Positions 54,017 through 64,000 of a DNA stretch of 64,000 nt are shown here, piece by piece. Position 1 is the stretch's first letter. Every line of letters starts with the position of its first letter. Below the pieces are notes generated by a model. The model was not told where the DNA came from. It did no database searches and saw only the letters and a list, made by a program, of their open reading frames with translations. Origin of the DNA: Massospora cicadina (Eukaryota > Entomophthoromycota > Entomophthoromycetes > Entomophthorales > Entomophthoraceae); contig JAKSZP010006631.1 in assembly GCA_022478985.1 (NCBI GenBank), positions 179,362 through 243,361 of the forward strand. The letters are read 5' to 3'. The position numbers and the translations under genes were made by a program.

Positions 54017-54238
54017 TTGGCCATAGCAGAATCCTCCACTTGCTTCACTGCAATTCCTAATGGCAGTCTAATAGATATTAACTCCCAATTCGGATTGTTG
54101 GTGGCTCAAGTCAAAGTAGTAGTCCATAAGGGTAAAGTCCTGACGATAATTGATACTAGTTCTCAACTTAACTTTATTTCCTCCCAGCTTATCCAAAAGT
54201 TAAAAATGGCTCAAAACTTGATTCATGAAGCTGAATAA
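54017..54238 (+). pseudogene. E7 aspartic protease (DTS triad)
   Basis: The stretch reads 'VLTIIDTSSQLNFISSQLIQKL', a retropepsin core with D-T-S at 54152-54160. DTS is rarer than DTG or DSG. The strand/helix NFIS..LIQKL is typical of gypsy proteases. About 73 codons are open. It follows the zinc knuckle and precedes the E8 insertion. Confidence 0.75.
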
Positions 54239-54911
54239 GGAATGGCAGGTAGTCAGTCTATTAAGGCGATGGGAGCCTAATCTTCTTTACACCTTCTTTT
54301 TAAAAGTTGTTAATTACTGCCCCCACTGTTGTGCTAGATAATGATACCTACAAGTTACTTATTGGGTTCAACTGATGCGGTAGTTTAATTGCATCATCAA
54401 CCACAATGAAAATATTTATCTCTAATAGGGTATCAGATTCTATTAATATTCAAACTCCATGTCAAAACTATAGGAGCTTCTAAAAAATGGACATGCTTCC
54501 TCGAATACCCATCTCCTTATGCTAAAATTGAGTACCATGTCTTAAAAAACTAAGTTACCTCCACAGGCTGTGGATGCCAAAGAGGGGATTCCTCAATATA
54601 CCCTATTTTATTACTATACCCTTAGGCTCACAAGTTATTGTAGATATAAGATTCTGATTCATACCCCTCCTGATCAAATTTTGGAGCTTAGTGGTCACCC
54701 AAACCTTTTCTTCAAGGAAGCGTTGACCTTATTGGGGATTTTGTATCCTGCCTATAGGAGATCTATCGCTATTCTATTAGGACAAAAAACCATTAAACCT
54801 CTCCAAGTCCCTCGCCATTTCCATATTGCTTATGTATAACTATGTTCCATTAAAAGTATTGCCAATGGAAATTGTTTTGGCTTGTTACAAGATTTAGGGT
54901 ATAATCCCTCA
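54239..54911 (+). pseudogene. E7 protease-RT linker
   Basis: The linker between protease and RT, partly open at 54570-54839, without a domain I recognise. The last readable piece before E8 is 'LLQDLGYNPS' (about 54885-54911), which should continue at 60995. Confidence 0.5.
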
Positions 54912-54916
54912 CCCAC
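54912..54916. repeat. E8 target-site duplication, left copy (CCCAC)
   Basis: CCCAC is repeated exactly at 60990-60994. Confidence 0.9.
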
Positions 54917-55473
54917 TGTTATAAAATTGGCGGTATATATAGATATGCCAGTGAATTTTTCACAGCGTTTGACCCAATGAGCAATCAGGACCAACGATAT
55001 GTTGATTGTTGTCCTTGAAACAACAGAATAAACTTATAAATATGGAGCACTTGCTCCCACAACCTCTTTTTATTAAATATAGAAATACCGCGGATTCTTT
55101 CTATTCCGCTTATCCTGAACTCATTCAACAACAACCTTCTCTTAATCGCCCATCTCACTTATATTCCAGCGGCTTGGATGATACCACTCTCATAGCTTGG
55201 ACTATTTGGTTCCACCAATTCTCCTCGTTTTGGCTGGTTATTCTCTAATTCGCTATTGCCCTAATTGTAGGTGATTTAATTTGTATTCATCAAATGTCAA
55301 CATCGCCTTATTTAGGGGCGATTCATTAATAAATCTGTTATAGCCAATAAAACCCATTAATCCCAATATTGCCTCATCTTGAGGCACTTGAATACTCATA
55401 TCTGATATCATTTTTGGCATATTTCGACCTAGCAGTCCCATGGTTATCATCCAGTCATATAAGAATCGTGACA
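54917..55473 (-). repeat. E8 3' LTR (557 bp)
   Basis: On the minus strand it starts TGTCACGATTCTTATATG at 55473 and ends TTTTATAACA at 54917. The polypurine tract GAGGGGAAA lies just upstream (55474-55482). It matches 60432-60989 almost throughout. Confidence 0.9.
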
Positions 55474-56560
55474 TTTCCCCTCATTGACTGGACGATAAGG
55501 CTACTATTGCTCATATGGTTGGAGGAACTTTGTATGTACTCGGCTAATGATTTGACCACTTGTGGGATACTTGATGGTATATGCATCAACCCCAGTTTTC
55601 TCTATAGCTTTGAACGGACCAGTCCAAATACTGGCCAGCTTGTGTTTTCACCAGAATCCATGTTAGTCATAGAAGAGAATCATATCACTATCTTTGAATG
55701 TCGCCAGCCCGCTACAATGTATCTGATTAGTGGCCTGATTCCTAATCTTCTTGGCTTAGATGAAGGAATATGCTTCAGTTTGCAGTCTGATCATTTTGTT
55801 CGCAAGGTTTGTCAAGTAGTGGTGGGGTTCCATTCTTCCAGTTTCTTCTACACACAAATAAAGTAATGCTGGAAGGGCTGGGTGTTGGACATATAGTAGT
55901 TGGAAGGAACTCTTCCCTGTGGTGGAATGATAACTAATGTTATAGGCAAACACAGCAGTGGAAAGAAGAGAACTCCAATCAGAAGGGCGATCTGTTACTA
56001 ATTTTTGTAGTATGTTCATCAAAGTTCCATTTACCCATTCAACCATTCCATTAGACTTGGGGTGGTATGGAGTCATCAGAACTCCATGGATACCCATAAT
56101 CTTGTTCTGTTTGGGGAGAATGTGTGAAGTAAAGTTGGTTCCATTATCAGTGAGAATGAACTGAGGGCAGCCATGGCGCTGAACAATGCATTCCATTAAG
56201 AATTTGGCCAGTGTAACTGCCCCCAAATCCTGTATTGCCCTTGCCTCGACCCACCGGGTCGAGTGGTCAATAGCCACCATAATGTACTTACACTGGGTGG
56301 CTCCTGCTGGCAAGGGACCAACAACATCGATAGAGACTGTATGCAAAGCAAAGTGAGGTTTCACTAACTAGTATGAAGTCTTATGGCGGAATGGCTTCTC
56401 TATTTGGCACTGATGGCAACAGGAAATAATTTTGAGCACATCGAAGTTCATACTTTCTCAATAGTACCAAGGGTGAAAAACTCCATTGTCTTACGCACCC
56501 CACCATGTCCAACTGCCTTGTGGGCGCTCATAATAATTCCTGGACGTGCTGGGGGTCGCG
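55474..56560 (-). pseudogene. E8 integrase
   Basis: From about 56450 downward the zinc domain end reads 'VLKIISCCHQCQIEKPFRHK'. The core, open at 56364-55756, contains 'VSIDVVGPLPAGATQ' (first Asp), 'MVAIDHSTRWVEARA', 'FILTDNGTNFTSHILPK' (second Asp) and 'HPKSNGMVEWVNGTLMN' (Glu), then 'LLSTAVFAYNISYHSTTGKS'. All three catalytic acids are present. The C-terminal part to the polypurine tract is shorter than in chromoviruses and has no chromodomain. The enzyme would insert the element cDNA. Some stops lie near the zinc domain. Plus-strand open frames at 55369-55866 and 55958-56164 are antisense. Confidence 0.87.
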
Positions 56561-56739
56561 GAAACTTCGCCGTAGAATTGTGATCCACTTATACAATTCT
56601 CCATTCTGTTGGAAAGTATTTTTTTCACATTATGTCCAACGCTTTAATCACTTGAGGCGGTTCATTGTTGTAATTTCCGCTGAGAATTTTGTCAGACATT
56701 ATTTCACTTGTATCTTCTGTAACTGCAATTGTTGGCAAT

Positions 56740-57110
56740 TTTGATAAGCAATCAGCTTTTTGGTGTTTTGCTCCTGGTCAATGAAAAATTCAGAAGTCAT
56801 AAGCTTGCAGCTTAAGAGCCCATCGGGCTAGCCACCCCTCAGGCTATTTCAAGCTCTGCAACCAGTGAAAGGATATATCATCTGTTACAACCTTAAACTT
56901 TACTCCGTGCAAGTAGACTCAGAACTGTTTATACGCATAAGTCACTGCTAAGCACTCTCTCTCATTTGTGGTGTAATTTTATTCATGGCAATTCAAGCTA
57001 CACTGCAGTACGCCACGGGGTGCTCCTCCCCCTCATCGTCCTTCTGAGACAGGATTGCCCAACAGCGGAAAGTGATGCATCCATCTGCACTATAAATTCT
57101 TTATCAAAAT
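56740..57110 (-). pseudogene. E8 RNase H
   Basis: The minus strand reads 'KEFIVQMDASLSAVGQSCL' (first Asp, near 57090), then stops, then the usual 'ERxxxxxxLxV' helix region (about 56950), and ends before the integrase zinc domain. Several TGA/TAG codons sit at likely Trp/Gln positions. It is more decayed than the integrase. Confidence 0.68.
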
Positions 57111-57229
57111 TAGGGTAGCATAACATGAGCGCACTAATTAGCACCGTTCAAAGTGTATCAAAGGCACATTGGCGCCATTACATCCATTCAAACATGACAT
57201 CCTTCTTTAGTAGCTCAAACATTGGACCA

Positions 57230-57960
57230 CCAATGCAACTGAAATTGGGTATGAAGCGTTGGTAATAACCCACCATCCCCAAAAACACCTGAATTTCCCG
57301 CTTACTAACTGGCTTAGTCATCTTTTTGGATAGCCTCCACCTTGGCGGGTTGGGGTCTCAGCCCTGTTGCATCCACCACAAAACCGAGGTAATCCAGCTA
57401 ATCCTTGAAGAAGTGGCATTTCCGTGGCTTGATCTTAATATTGGCCTCAGCCAGTCGGCAAAACACCTCTTCCAAATGGGTAAGGTGTTCAGTGAACGTG
57501 AAAGAAAAGACATTAATATCATCAATGTACATAAGTACACATGACAGCTTCAGATCGCCCAGAATGGTGTCCATTGCTCGTTGGAATGTAGCTGGGGCAT
57601 TACATAGCCCTCACAGCATCCGAGTTGGCTGGAAAAGCCCTTTGGATGTGATTATGGAGCATTTTTCTTATTCTGCCATGGGCAACTCAATTTACTAATA
57701 AACGTATATCAAGTCCATTGTCAAGAAGTAGCGAGCTCCACATAACCAATACAGCGCATCATCAATCCACAGCAGAGGGTATGAATCTTTTTTGATGACA
57801 CTATTGAGCTTCAGGTAGTCAATTACTATGCGGTTAGTAACATCCTTCTTTTTAAAAATTACGACATGCAAAGCTACGGATTCTTAGATGGTTTGAGCAT
57901 TCCCTGCTCTAGAAGCTTGTCAATCTCCTCAGTGATGACTTCTTCGGCGGCCCTTGATCA
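57230..57960 (-). pseudogene. E8 reverse transcriptase with intact YIDD
   Basis: The catalytic loop 'MYIDDINVFSFTFTEHL' is intact, with YIDD at 57518-57529. It is followed by 'HLEEVFCRLAEANIKIKPRKCHF' and 'LDYLGFVVDATGLRPQPAKVEA' (thumb, about 57470-57300). Upstream on this strand 'LCNAPATFQRAMDT' is readable near 57600 and the start block 'IVIDYLKLNSVI' around 57810-57830. One or two stops interrupt it. It would copy element RNA; nearly intact by the standards of this window. Confidence 0.83.
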
Positions 57961-58264
57961 ACGGATTGGCTGAGACCTGATGGGGGATGATCCCCAGTGT
58001 CCAGTCTATGAACCCCCCCACGCGCACCCCAAATCATGATCTACTCAGCTGCAAAAACCTCTTTATATCTTTAAAATAAAGATTCCACCCAATCCTTCTG
58101 ATCTTCTAATAACCCAGATAAACTCTTCCACGGTACAACCTCCATTGCGCCAAGATGTGGTTCAATAGGAAGACCAAATTCATCCAGAGAACAGAACTCA
58201 TGAACCTGGTTATCTCCTCAATTGGGTTCAGATGTAATTACGCTATAATCTGATGCCAGTTGAT

Positions 58265-58500
58265 TCAGATTGGTCTGTTCTGAAGATTTGCTATCAATAT
58301 CTTGATCTCTTCATGGCCCAGAAGTATGATGCCTGGAGCCATGTGGGGCTCAAGCCGCGATTGCTGATAAGGCCCAATGATTTCCCCGTAGAGCCCAGGT
58401 GGCACTTCCACCTCTAACTCAGTGTCTATTATTACTTGGTGTCCAGAGGGAATGGATATAGCTCTAGCTGCCCTAAGCGGTAAGCCCCGATATTCATATA
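58265..58500 (-). pseudogene. E8 dUTPase-like block between protease and RT
   Basis: The minus strand, open from 58537 to 58265, contains 'YRGLPLRAARAISIPSGHQV', 'IIDTELEVEVPPGLYGEIIG', 'PYQQSRLEPHMAPGIILLGH' and 'EEIKILIANLQ'. Trimeric dUTPases have 'hPxGxxxxhxTGhxhxhPxGxYGxIxPRSGhAxxxxhxxxxGhIDxxYxGEhxhhhxN'. The strand order, IDT, PPGLYG, the S at the PRSG position, APGII and E-IKILI..N fit. The motif-3 Asp and Tyr (GVID..Y) are absent, so dUTP hydrolysis is unlikely. The same block occurs in E6. It could be a structural domain of Pol or a repurposed fold. Fold prediction would settle it. Confidence 0.6.
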
Positions 58501-59000
58501 ACTGATGGGGAAGGGCCCAAGTTTCCCATTTAACCAATGATAGCGCACTGGAATCACCCCATCGCTGTAGGCAAGGTTGATTTGTCCCATATGCACTGAA
58601 CCCTTTGGCACTCCGCTGGAGGTAAAATAAATTGGGATCCGCTGTCTCAAAATAGCGAGGGTCTCTTCCATCATGTCAACGACAGCCTCATGGTGTCACA
58701 TAAAAGCAGTCCCAATCAACAGATTGTAGTTGATATTTGGTAATACTACCACTGGAGCCACCACAACAATAGATCCAAACCGCAAGGGAAGTGCGCTATA
58801 CACTCCTTCAGCGACCATGGTTTCCCCTCCAGCAGCTCCATACAACATTTATTGATTTATGTCAGGTTTTAAAGATAACTTCGCACCAACTTAATGGAGC
58901 AATGTTAACAGGAGCGCCTGTATAAATTATATCTTGTACTCAGGTTTTGTCTACCACAATGTAACAGTAGGTGCATCCCGAATAAGATGAATGTCAGTTA
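58500..59000 (-). pseudogene. E8 protease and linker
   Basis: Near 58900-58930 the minus strand reads 'IIYTGAPVNIAPLSW', a retropepsin site with Tyr for the catalytic Asp (D-T-G to Y-T-G). 'LPNINYNLLIGTAFM' and 'HHEAVVDMMEETLA' (about 58660-58760) are the C-terminal turn and strand. 'QINLAYSDGVIPVRY' leads to the dUTPase-like block, as in E6. The enzyme normally processes Gag-Pol. This copy would be inactive. Confidence 0.7.
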
Positions 59001-59199
59001 ATTACTACGTGTACATTCAGCAAATCATGTTTTCCCAGGAAATTTATATTGCTCGCACTAACTGTAGGGTACTTTGTTTTAATAGCATCCACTGGAAGGG
59101 CGACCACTACTCCTCTTAGAGACAATGCATCTGCAAACAGTTCTAGCTGGTCTGACGGATTTTGGTCAAACATTTGACAAGCGTAAGGCTTTTGCTGCT

Positions 59200-60410
59200 C
59201 TTGAAACACTTATGTCCGCCGTTTCTTTGACTTGTATTTGAGACAGCACATTTACTCCCCCAACCATCTGTTGGTAGAGAAAGGTATCATCATACTGGGA
59301 GGCTTCTGCTGCAATTAATACAGTAGCTTCAGTGGGATGTATGAATTTGAGATAGTGGAAGTAGAGAGTCCTGTCTCTACTCCGCTCTGCCTTTTCCCTT
59401 ATAACATTGATCCTTTTGTATGTAAGTGATCCGTCGATTAGGGCACCATTGTCCCATGTGCCCAGTGTGACTGCAATTAAAACAACTTACTACATGGGTC
59501 CTACATCTGTGCTTATTATAAGTTAGCCCACTTGGAAGGGTATTCCAAATATGATCAACTTAACCAGACCCACATTGGTAGAATGCCTGCTGTTGATCAG
59601 TGTATTTAGGGCTAAAGTGGCAGTTGGTCAGTTGTCAATTGAACGATATGGTATGTATGTTGGCTTGCGGTGATAACCTGGTGTAACATGCAGCAATTGA
59701 TTGATTCCCCCCACATGATTAGGGTTAGCAACAGTGACAGTATGAATTTGTTCAATGTTGGGTGGTGGAAAAGTTACAGCTAAGCGACATACAAACTAAA
59801 CAAGTTTAAGAAGAGGTACATCAGCCTCCAACAACAGGGCCATGACATTGAAAAGCTCAGGGTATGGCTTTACCGCAGAGGACATAGCAATGCACACATC
59901 AATTTCAGATAAAATCCCTGCCCCAATCAACACATGGGCTTCCGCCATAAAACGCTCAGTGAATGCAGTGAGGGTCTCATTTTGCTGAAACCCAATGGTC
60001 AAGAACTCGGCTTTCCGCTGTTACATCTTTGCAGTTCCGCTGAACAAGCACAGCACCATCTTCTTAACTTCTTTGTATGTAACGGAACTATCTAGAAGAT
60101 AACAAACGACTTGATCAGCACTTCTGACATCTAAGGTTGAGATCAACAGTTTCGCCCTTTGCCAGTCTGAGGTTCCTTCAGTTGCAAAATCAAATTGTTG
60201 AAAGACCCATGAATATTTCTATCCAAAATGGAGGCTGATTTTCACAGCAAACTTCCTGGAGCAGCTCATCTTGTTTTGAGCACAGTGTCCATTGAAAGTT
60301 TCAATTCCTCATATGCAATGGCCCCAGTGTCTCAAGCAGATTCCTTTTCAAAGCAACCGGACTGCAACATAGCAGGCAACTAGGTTTTATTATTTTTATA
60401 ACTGATCAAT
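59200..60410 (-). pseudogene. E8 gag with intact CCHC knuckle
   Basis: The capsid segment open at 60002-59796 reads 'ETLTAFTERFMAEAHVLIGAGILSE', matching E6. The knuckle CFNCSHTGHMGQWC lies at 59443-59484, a perfect C-x2-C-x4-H-x4-C, followed by PNRR. The N-terminal part (60410-60010) is broken. The knuckle binds element RNA for packaging. Confidence 0.75.
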
Positions 60411-60413
60411 GGG

Positions 60414-60431
60414 CCCGTGTAATGAGCACCA
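60414..60431 (-). promoter_or_regulatory. E8 primer-binding site
   Basis: Directly at the LTR end (60432), the minus strand reads TGGTGCTCATTACACGGG. It differs from E1's site by a few changes. Confidence 0.78.
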
Positions 60432-60989
60432 TGTTATAAAATCAGCGGTATCAATAGATACACTGGTGGATTTTGCACAGGGTTTGACCCACTGAGCAAC
60501 TAAGACCAATAATATGATGATCATTGTCCTTGAAACAATAGAATAAACTTATTAATAAATATGGAGAACTTGCTCCCACAACCTCTTTCTAAGAAAATAT
60601 AGAAATACCGCGGATTCTTTCTATTCCGCTTACCCTAAACTCATTCAACAACAACCTCCTCTTAATCACCCATCTCTATTATATTACAGCAGCTTGGATG
60701 GTACCACTCTCATAGCTTGGACTACTTGGTTCCACTGATTCTCCTCGTTTTGGCTGGTTATTCTCTAATTTGCTATCGCCCTAATTGTAGGCAATTTAAT
60801 TTTTTCGTCAAATTTTGACATCATCTTATTTAGAGGCAATTCAATAATAAAACAATTAATTAATAAAACCCATAAATCCCAATATCGCCTCATCTCGAGG
60901 CACTCAAATACATGTATCTGATATCATTTTTGGCTGATTCTGACCTAGCTGTACCACAATTATCATCCAGTCATATCAGAATTGTGACA
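60432..60989 (-). repeat. E8 5' LTR (558 bp)
   Basis: The minus strand begins TGTCACAATTCTGATATG at 60989 and ends TTTTATAACA at 60432. It aligns with 54917-55473; the tract AATACCGCGGATTCTTTC is identical in both. Confidence 0.9.
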
Positions 60990-60994
60990 CCCAC
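60990..60994. repeat. E8 target-site duplication, right copy (CCCAC)
   Basis: Identical to 54912-54916. Confidence 0.9.
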
Positions 60995-61970
60995 CATAGC
61001 TTTGATGACAGTAGAATTGTAATAATCTTACCCTGAACAAACGCCAAGATGTTAAAGACCTCCTCTTGGAGTATGACAACATTTTTTTCCTCAGAACAAA
61101 GTGATTATGGGAAAATGTCCAGGGAAATTATCAAATTGAAACTGAGGATCACCCTCCATTTAATTCCTGACCATATCAAAAATCCAAAGTGGAGGAAACT
61201 CAAGTGGCTTTAGAGTTACAGAAGCTGTTGGAGCCGGGTTACTTGTGCCTTTTAAAAGTCCATGGGCTTCCCCACTTTTATTAATTTGTAAAATGATGGT
61301 GGTCACCGTGTTGTTATGGATTATCACCGCCTCAACAAAATCACACACAAAGATAGTTACCCATGACGCGTATAGACGACTCTTCACATTTAATGTATGA
61401 GTCACACTAATTTTTAGCTATGTATCTCGCCAGTGGGTACTGGCAAGTAGATTTGTCACAAGAAGATTTAAGAAAGTGTGCTCTCGTCACAAGTGAAGGA
61501 TTATTTGAGCCCACTAAAATTCCTCAGGGGTTGTGTAATGCCCATACTACCTTCCAACGCTCTATGGAAGGACTACTATGCGATTTAAAATCTCCTGTGT
61601 ACTAGTTTATCTTGATGATATTACCATTTTTTTGAGAACCTTTACTGAACATCTAGATTATCTCAGGTAAGTCTTTCAGCAGTTACGTAAATTGTCATTA
61701 AGACTAAAGCTGAAAAAATGCTCTTTCTTCCAGAATGAGATGGATTTTTGGGTCATAAGGTCAATAAAGCTGAAAAATCCTCGATGGATAATAAGGTGTC
61801 AGCTATTGCAAGATGACCCCTTAAATCCCTATAAGAATTACAAGTTTTCCTAGGAATGGTGGGCTATAATTGCCAATTTGTCTACCATTTTGAGACACCT
61901 CCGAACTTCTGGTGTACTTACTGGAAAAATATTTTTTCAGTGTAAAAGAAGAGCAACAGCATGCCTTTGA
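60995..61970 (+). pseudogene. E7 reverse transcriptase with intact YLDD
   Basis: The region runs from the E8 junction to RNase H. 'KPHGLPH'-type N-terminal blocks are seen near 61170-61340 in several frames. 61420-61605 is open and reads 'MYLASGYWQVDLSQEDLRKC', 'ALVTSEGLFEPTKIPQGLCN' and 'AHTTFQRSMEGLL', the palm of gypsy RT. YLDD is intact at 61608-61619 ('LVYLDDIT'), one frame on. The thumb with 'KKCSFFQNEMDF' is near 61710-61750. A frameshift and a TAG separate the palm from YLDD. Confidence 0.83.
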
Positions 61971-62400
61971 CCTGCTATGCATCTCTATCTTCCAATCTTC
62001 ATTACTTTTCATCCACATTTTGATAAACCCTTCCTCCTCTTTACTGATGCTAGCAATATAGCCATCAGAGCCATACTATCACAGCATGATGAGAATCTTG
62101 TGGACCATACCATCGCCTACTACATCAGTACCTTATCTAAAGCCAAACATGATTATAGCATTACAGAAAATAAATGCATAGCATTCCTACTGGCTATTAA
62201 GAATTTCAACCCTATTTATAAGGGAAGCATTTTACCATTGTGACCAATATGCTTCCTTTAGTTAGCTACAGCAAATGAAGGACCCTGAAAGGAGATTAGC
62301 CCGTTGGGAGTTAAACCTTCAAATTATGACTTTTCCATTATCCACTGACTAGTGCCAAACCAGTAGAACGTGGATTGCCTATCTTGGCTTCCCATCTTAA
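61971..62400 (+). pseudogene. E7 RNase H
   Basis: 61977-62243 is open: 'FHPHFDKPFLLFTDASNIAI' with the first Asp, 'RAILSQHDENLVDHTIAYYI', 'KHDYSITENKCIAFLLAIKN' with the Glu. The TDH block near 62240 is lost ('VTNMLPL'). It is one of the cleaner RNase H copies here. It runs into the integrase zinc domain. Confidence 0.82.
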
Positions 62401-62499
62401 CTATAACTCTCCTGAAGAAGAATGACTCTATGATTATCTAACCCAACCACAGTTAAGAGGGATAAATCCCTGACCCTACAAAAGAAAATAGCAAAGAGA

Positions 62500-63600
62500 T
62501 CTGCAAATCTATATGTCAAGAAAAACAATTGTGCAAACTTGTGTTTAAACAATGGGTGCTTTATGTAAGACCTTGGCTCAAACTGATGCATATTATAAGA
62601 CATCAGCATTTCAGCCATGAGAGAGAATTTGGAAAACCTACCAGTGTCCTAAAACTAAATGTTTTTGGGATGGAATGCTTGTTTATATCCAGGATGTTTG
62701 GATTTCTGTCTGGTATGTAAAAGCTAATATGGACCTAATTCCCGCTCTCACCATCTATTGGTCCACCATGTGAACCAAACCAGACTATTAGCATTGATGT
62801 TGTGGGACCCTCTACTCAAGCCTCCAATAGACACTGGTTCCTCTGGTAGCCATCAACCTTCTAACTAAGTGGATTAAACCATATTGCTCCTCACCACTTC
62901 AGCAAAGGCTACCACCACATTTTTGTGTAATAGGAACATCACTCATCATGGGTGCCCTAATGTCATTCTTTCCAATAATGGACAAAAACTTCACTCGATG
63001 CTGGTGAAAGATTTAGCTGACCTGATGGGAACGACACAGGTATTCACCACTCCCTACCATCCTGCAACCAATGAGATGGTAGAGCAGGTCAATGGTACTC
63101 TAACTGCAACCCTCCAGAAAATGGATATGATTGACCCTCTTCATTGGCCCTAATATTTGCCTCGTGCAATTGTGGCCTATTGGATTAGTTACCATTAAAT
63201 TACTAAGGTGTCACCATTCCAAGCGTTGTAAGGCATAAATTTCCCATATGCCTACCAAAGTCCAGGCGATGCTTGGACTAATCTTACCCTGAAGCACCTG
63301 AAGTCTCTATGAGGAGTATAAGAAATTTTATCATAATACTTCAGACCCTGGCTGCCAAAAACCTTTCAACCACAACCAATAGAGAAACTGCTCAATTTAA
63401 TGATAAGCATGATCCCCTACACACCTTCCAACCAGGTAACCTCGTCCTATTATAACATCACCATCCTGGATATTGCAATCACAAACTGGGCACCAACTGG
63501 TTAGGTACTTATCGAGTTGTATATAGACATGACAATGAACACTCATTTGTAGAGGTCGTTTAGCGCAATGTCATAAACTGCATACGTAGTTGCTTTCTCC
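62500..63600 (+). pseudogene. E7 integrase with GPY/F-like C-terminus
   Basis: The zinc domain is broken at 62560-62720 ('CPKTKCFWDGMLVYIQD'-like frames). The core at 62884-63153 reads 'TTSAKATTTFLCNRNITHHG', 'VILSNNGQKLHSMLVKDLAD' and 'TPYHPATNEMVEQVNGTLTA'. The second Asp is Asn (SNNG for SDNG); the Glu of MVEQVN is kept. 'SIDVVGPSTQASNRHWF' upstream carries the first Asp (about 62795-62840). Around 63480-63530 'LGTNWLGTYRVVYRH' resembles the GPY/F module (GPYxVV). No chromodomain follows. The polypurine tract AGAGGGAAG is at about 63627-63635. Confidence 0.8.
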
Positions 63601-63638
63601 TTCCATTTCCCCCTGCACCAAGATCTAGAGGGAAGTAT

Positions 63639-64000
63639 TGTCAGGATTTCTACCTGAATGGCAGTTTCAGATGCATTGGATGACAGAAATCAATACTTAT
63701 CCAACCAAAAAGCCCAAACTTCTGTTAGGGATAATCCACAATAAAAGCCAACAATTTTCTAAGTCAGAGATCAACCCCAAACTACATGGTCAAATATTGC
63801 TCCCTTGAAGCTACCCCACCTTAGGGGTTCAAACCTGAGCCATGAGATAATCATAAGCAATTCAAGAAAGTTTTTGGGCTGCCATTGAATCCCTGATTTG
63901 ATTATTTTAGATCTAAGCTTGAATAATTTAATTTTTCCCCAATACATCTCCCTGATTTTACTTATATAGCTGCTAATGAGCTAATAAAACTTTCTGCTTT
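63639..64000 (+). repeat. E7 3' LTR, truncated by the window
   Basis: It starts TGTCAGGATTTCTACCTG and aligns for 362 bp with the 5' LTR from 51056, up to the CTTATATAGCTG tract. Confidence 0.87.

Larger units (their letters stand above)
54917..60989 (-). mobile_element. E8: gypsy element (6.07 kb) nested in E7, dUTPase-like block
   Basis: LTRs 54917-55473 (557 bp) and 60432-60989 (558 bp), exact 5-bp duplication CCCAC, primer site and polypurine tract all present. The minus-strand interior holds gag with an intact zinc knuckle, a protease with a changed triad, a dUTPase-like block, RT with YIDD, RNase H and integrase with its D and E residues. This is the best-preserved gypsy element in the window, and the youngest by nesting in E7. 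E6 is its relative. Confidence 0.92.
51056..64000 (+). mobile_element. E7: gypsy element with E8 nested inside, cut by the window end
   Basis: 5' LTR from 51056; the 3' LTR starts at 63639 and is cut at 64000. The interior (without E8) reads gag with zinc knuckle, protease, RT, RNase H and integrase with a GPY/F-like C-terminus, about 6.5 kb. E8 lies between protease and RT, with the exact duplication CCCAC. RT keeps YLDD. The left flank at the target is ACATG; the right one is not visible. E7 interrupts relic K's integrase. Confidence 0.87.

Noticed and set aside
55369..55866. 165-codon open frame on the plus strand
   Set aside because: It spans the E8 LTR border and is antisense to E8 integrase.
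1..64000. CRISPR arrays, bacterial operons, phage or defence systems
   Set aside because: No short regularly spaced repeats, no ribosome-binding-site-led gene runs, and all recognisable proteins are eukaryotic retroelement proteins.

Overview
This window is almost entirely transposable elements. I see no host protein gene, tRNA, rRNA, CRISPR array or bacterial-type operon. The sequence is AT-rich and eukaryotic. It holds at least eight Ty3/gypsy-type LTR retrotransposons (several with an integrase-chromodomain, so chromovirus-like), two full-length non-LTR retrotransposons (LINEs), two LINE-related elements that carry only ORF1, and one tRNA-derived SINE. A filamentous fungus with a large repeat-rich genome fits best, but a plant or another eukaryote cannot be excluded from this sequence alone. 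Nearly every reading frame is broken by stops and frameshifts, many explainable as C-to-T or G-to-A changes, so the protein entries are pseudogenes.

Layout. E1 (1-4191, minus) is the 5' part of a gypsy element with LTR, primer site, gag with a zinc knuckle, protease and the start of RT. From 4192 a very old plus-strand chromovirus-like relic, K, appears to form the base layer. It is cut into pieces by later insertions: E2 (5125-14524, plus), E3 (15892-29693, minus), E5 (29814-38205, minus), E6 (38358-44695, plus), LINE L2 (44730-50008, plus) and E7 (51056 to beyond 64000, plus). K shows RT at 4192-4360 and 14645-15000, RNase H at 15000-15700 and integrase at 50018-51055. The short pieces in between are placed in K by position only.

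Second-order insertions. ORF1-only element L3 (11660-13583) sits in the 3' LTR of E2. ORF1-only element L4 (about 16625-18527) splits the chromodomain of E3. Gypsy element E4 (20141-26662) splits the RNase H of E3. LINE L1 (30210-35482) splits an LTR of E5. SINE S1 (44266-44592) sits in the 3' LTR of E6. Gypsy element E8 (54917-60989) splits E7 between protease and RT. Matching target-site duplications support E2 (CTTAT), E4 (CACTG), E8 (CCCAC), E3 (AAAGG/AAAGA), L1 (16 bp), L3 (13 bp) and S1 (15 bp, one mismatch).

Two results stand out. First, LINEs L1 and L2, ORF1-only elements L3 and L4, and SINE S1 all finish in a related 3' tail (GGTTGGC, then a short pyrimidine-rich stretch, then AAATAAA), which suggests one LINE machinery mobilising autonomous, ORF1-only and tRNA-SINE partners. 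Second, gypsy elements E6 and E8 share a block between protease and RT that resembles a dUTPase fold but lacks the expected catalytic residues.
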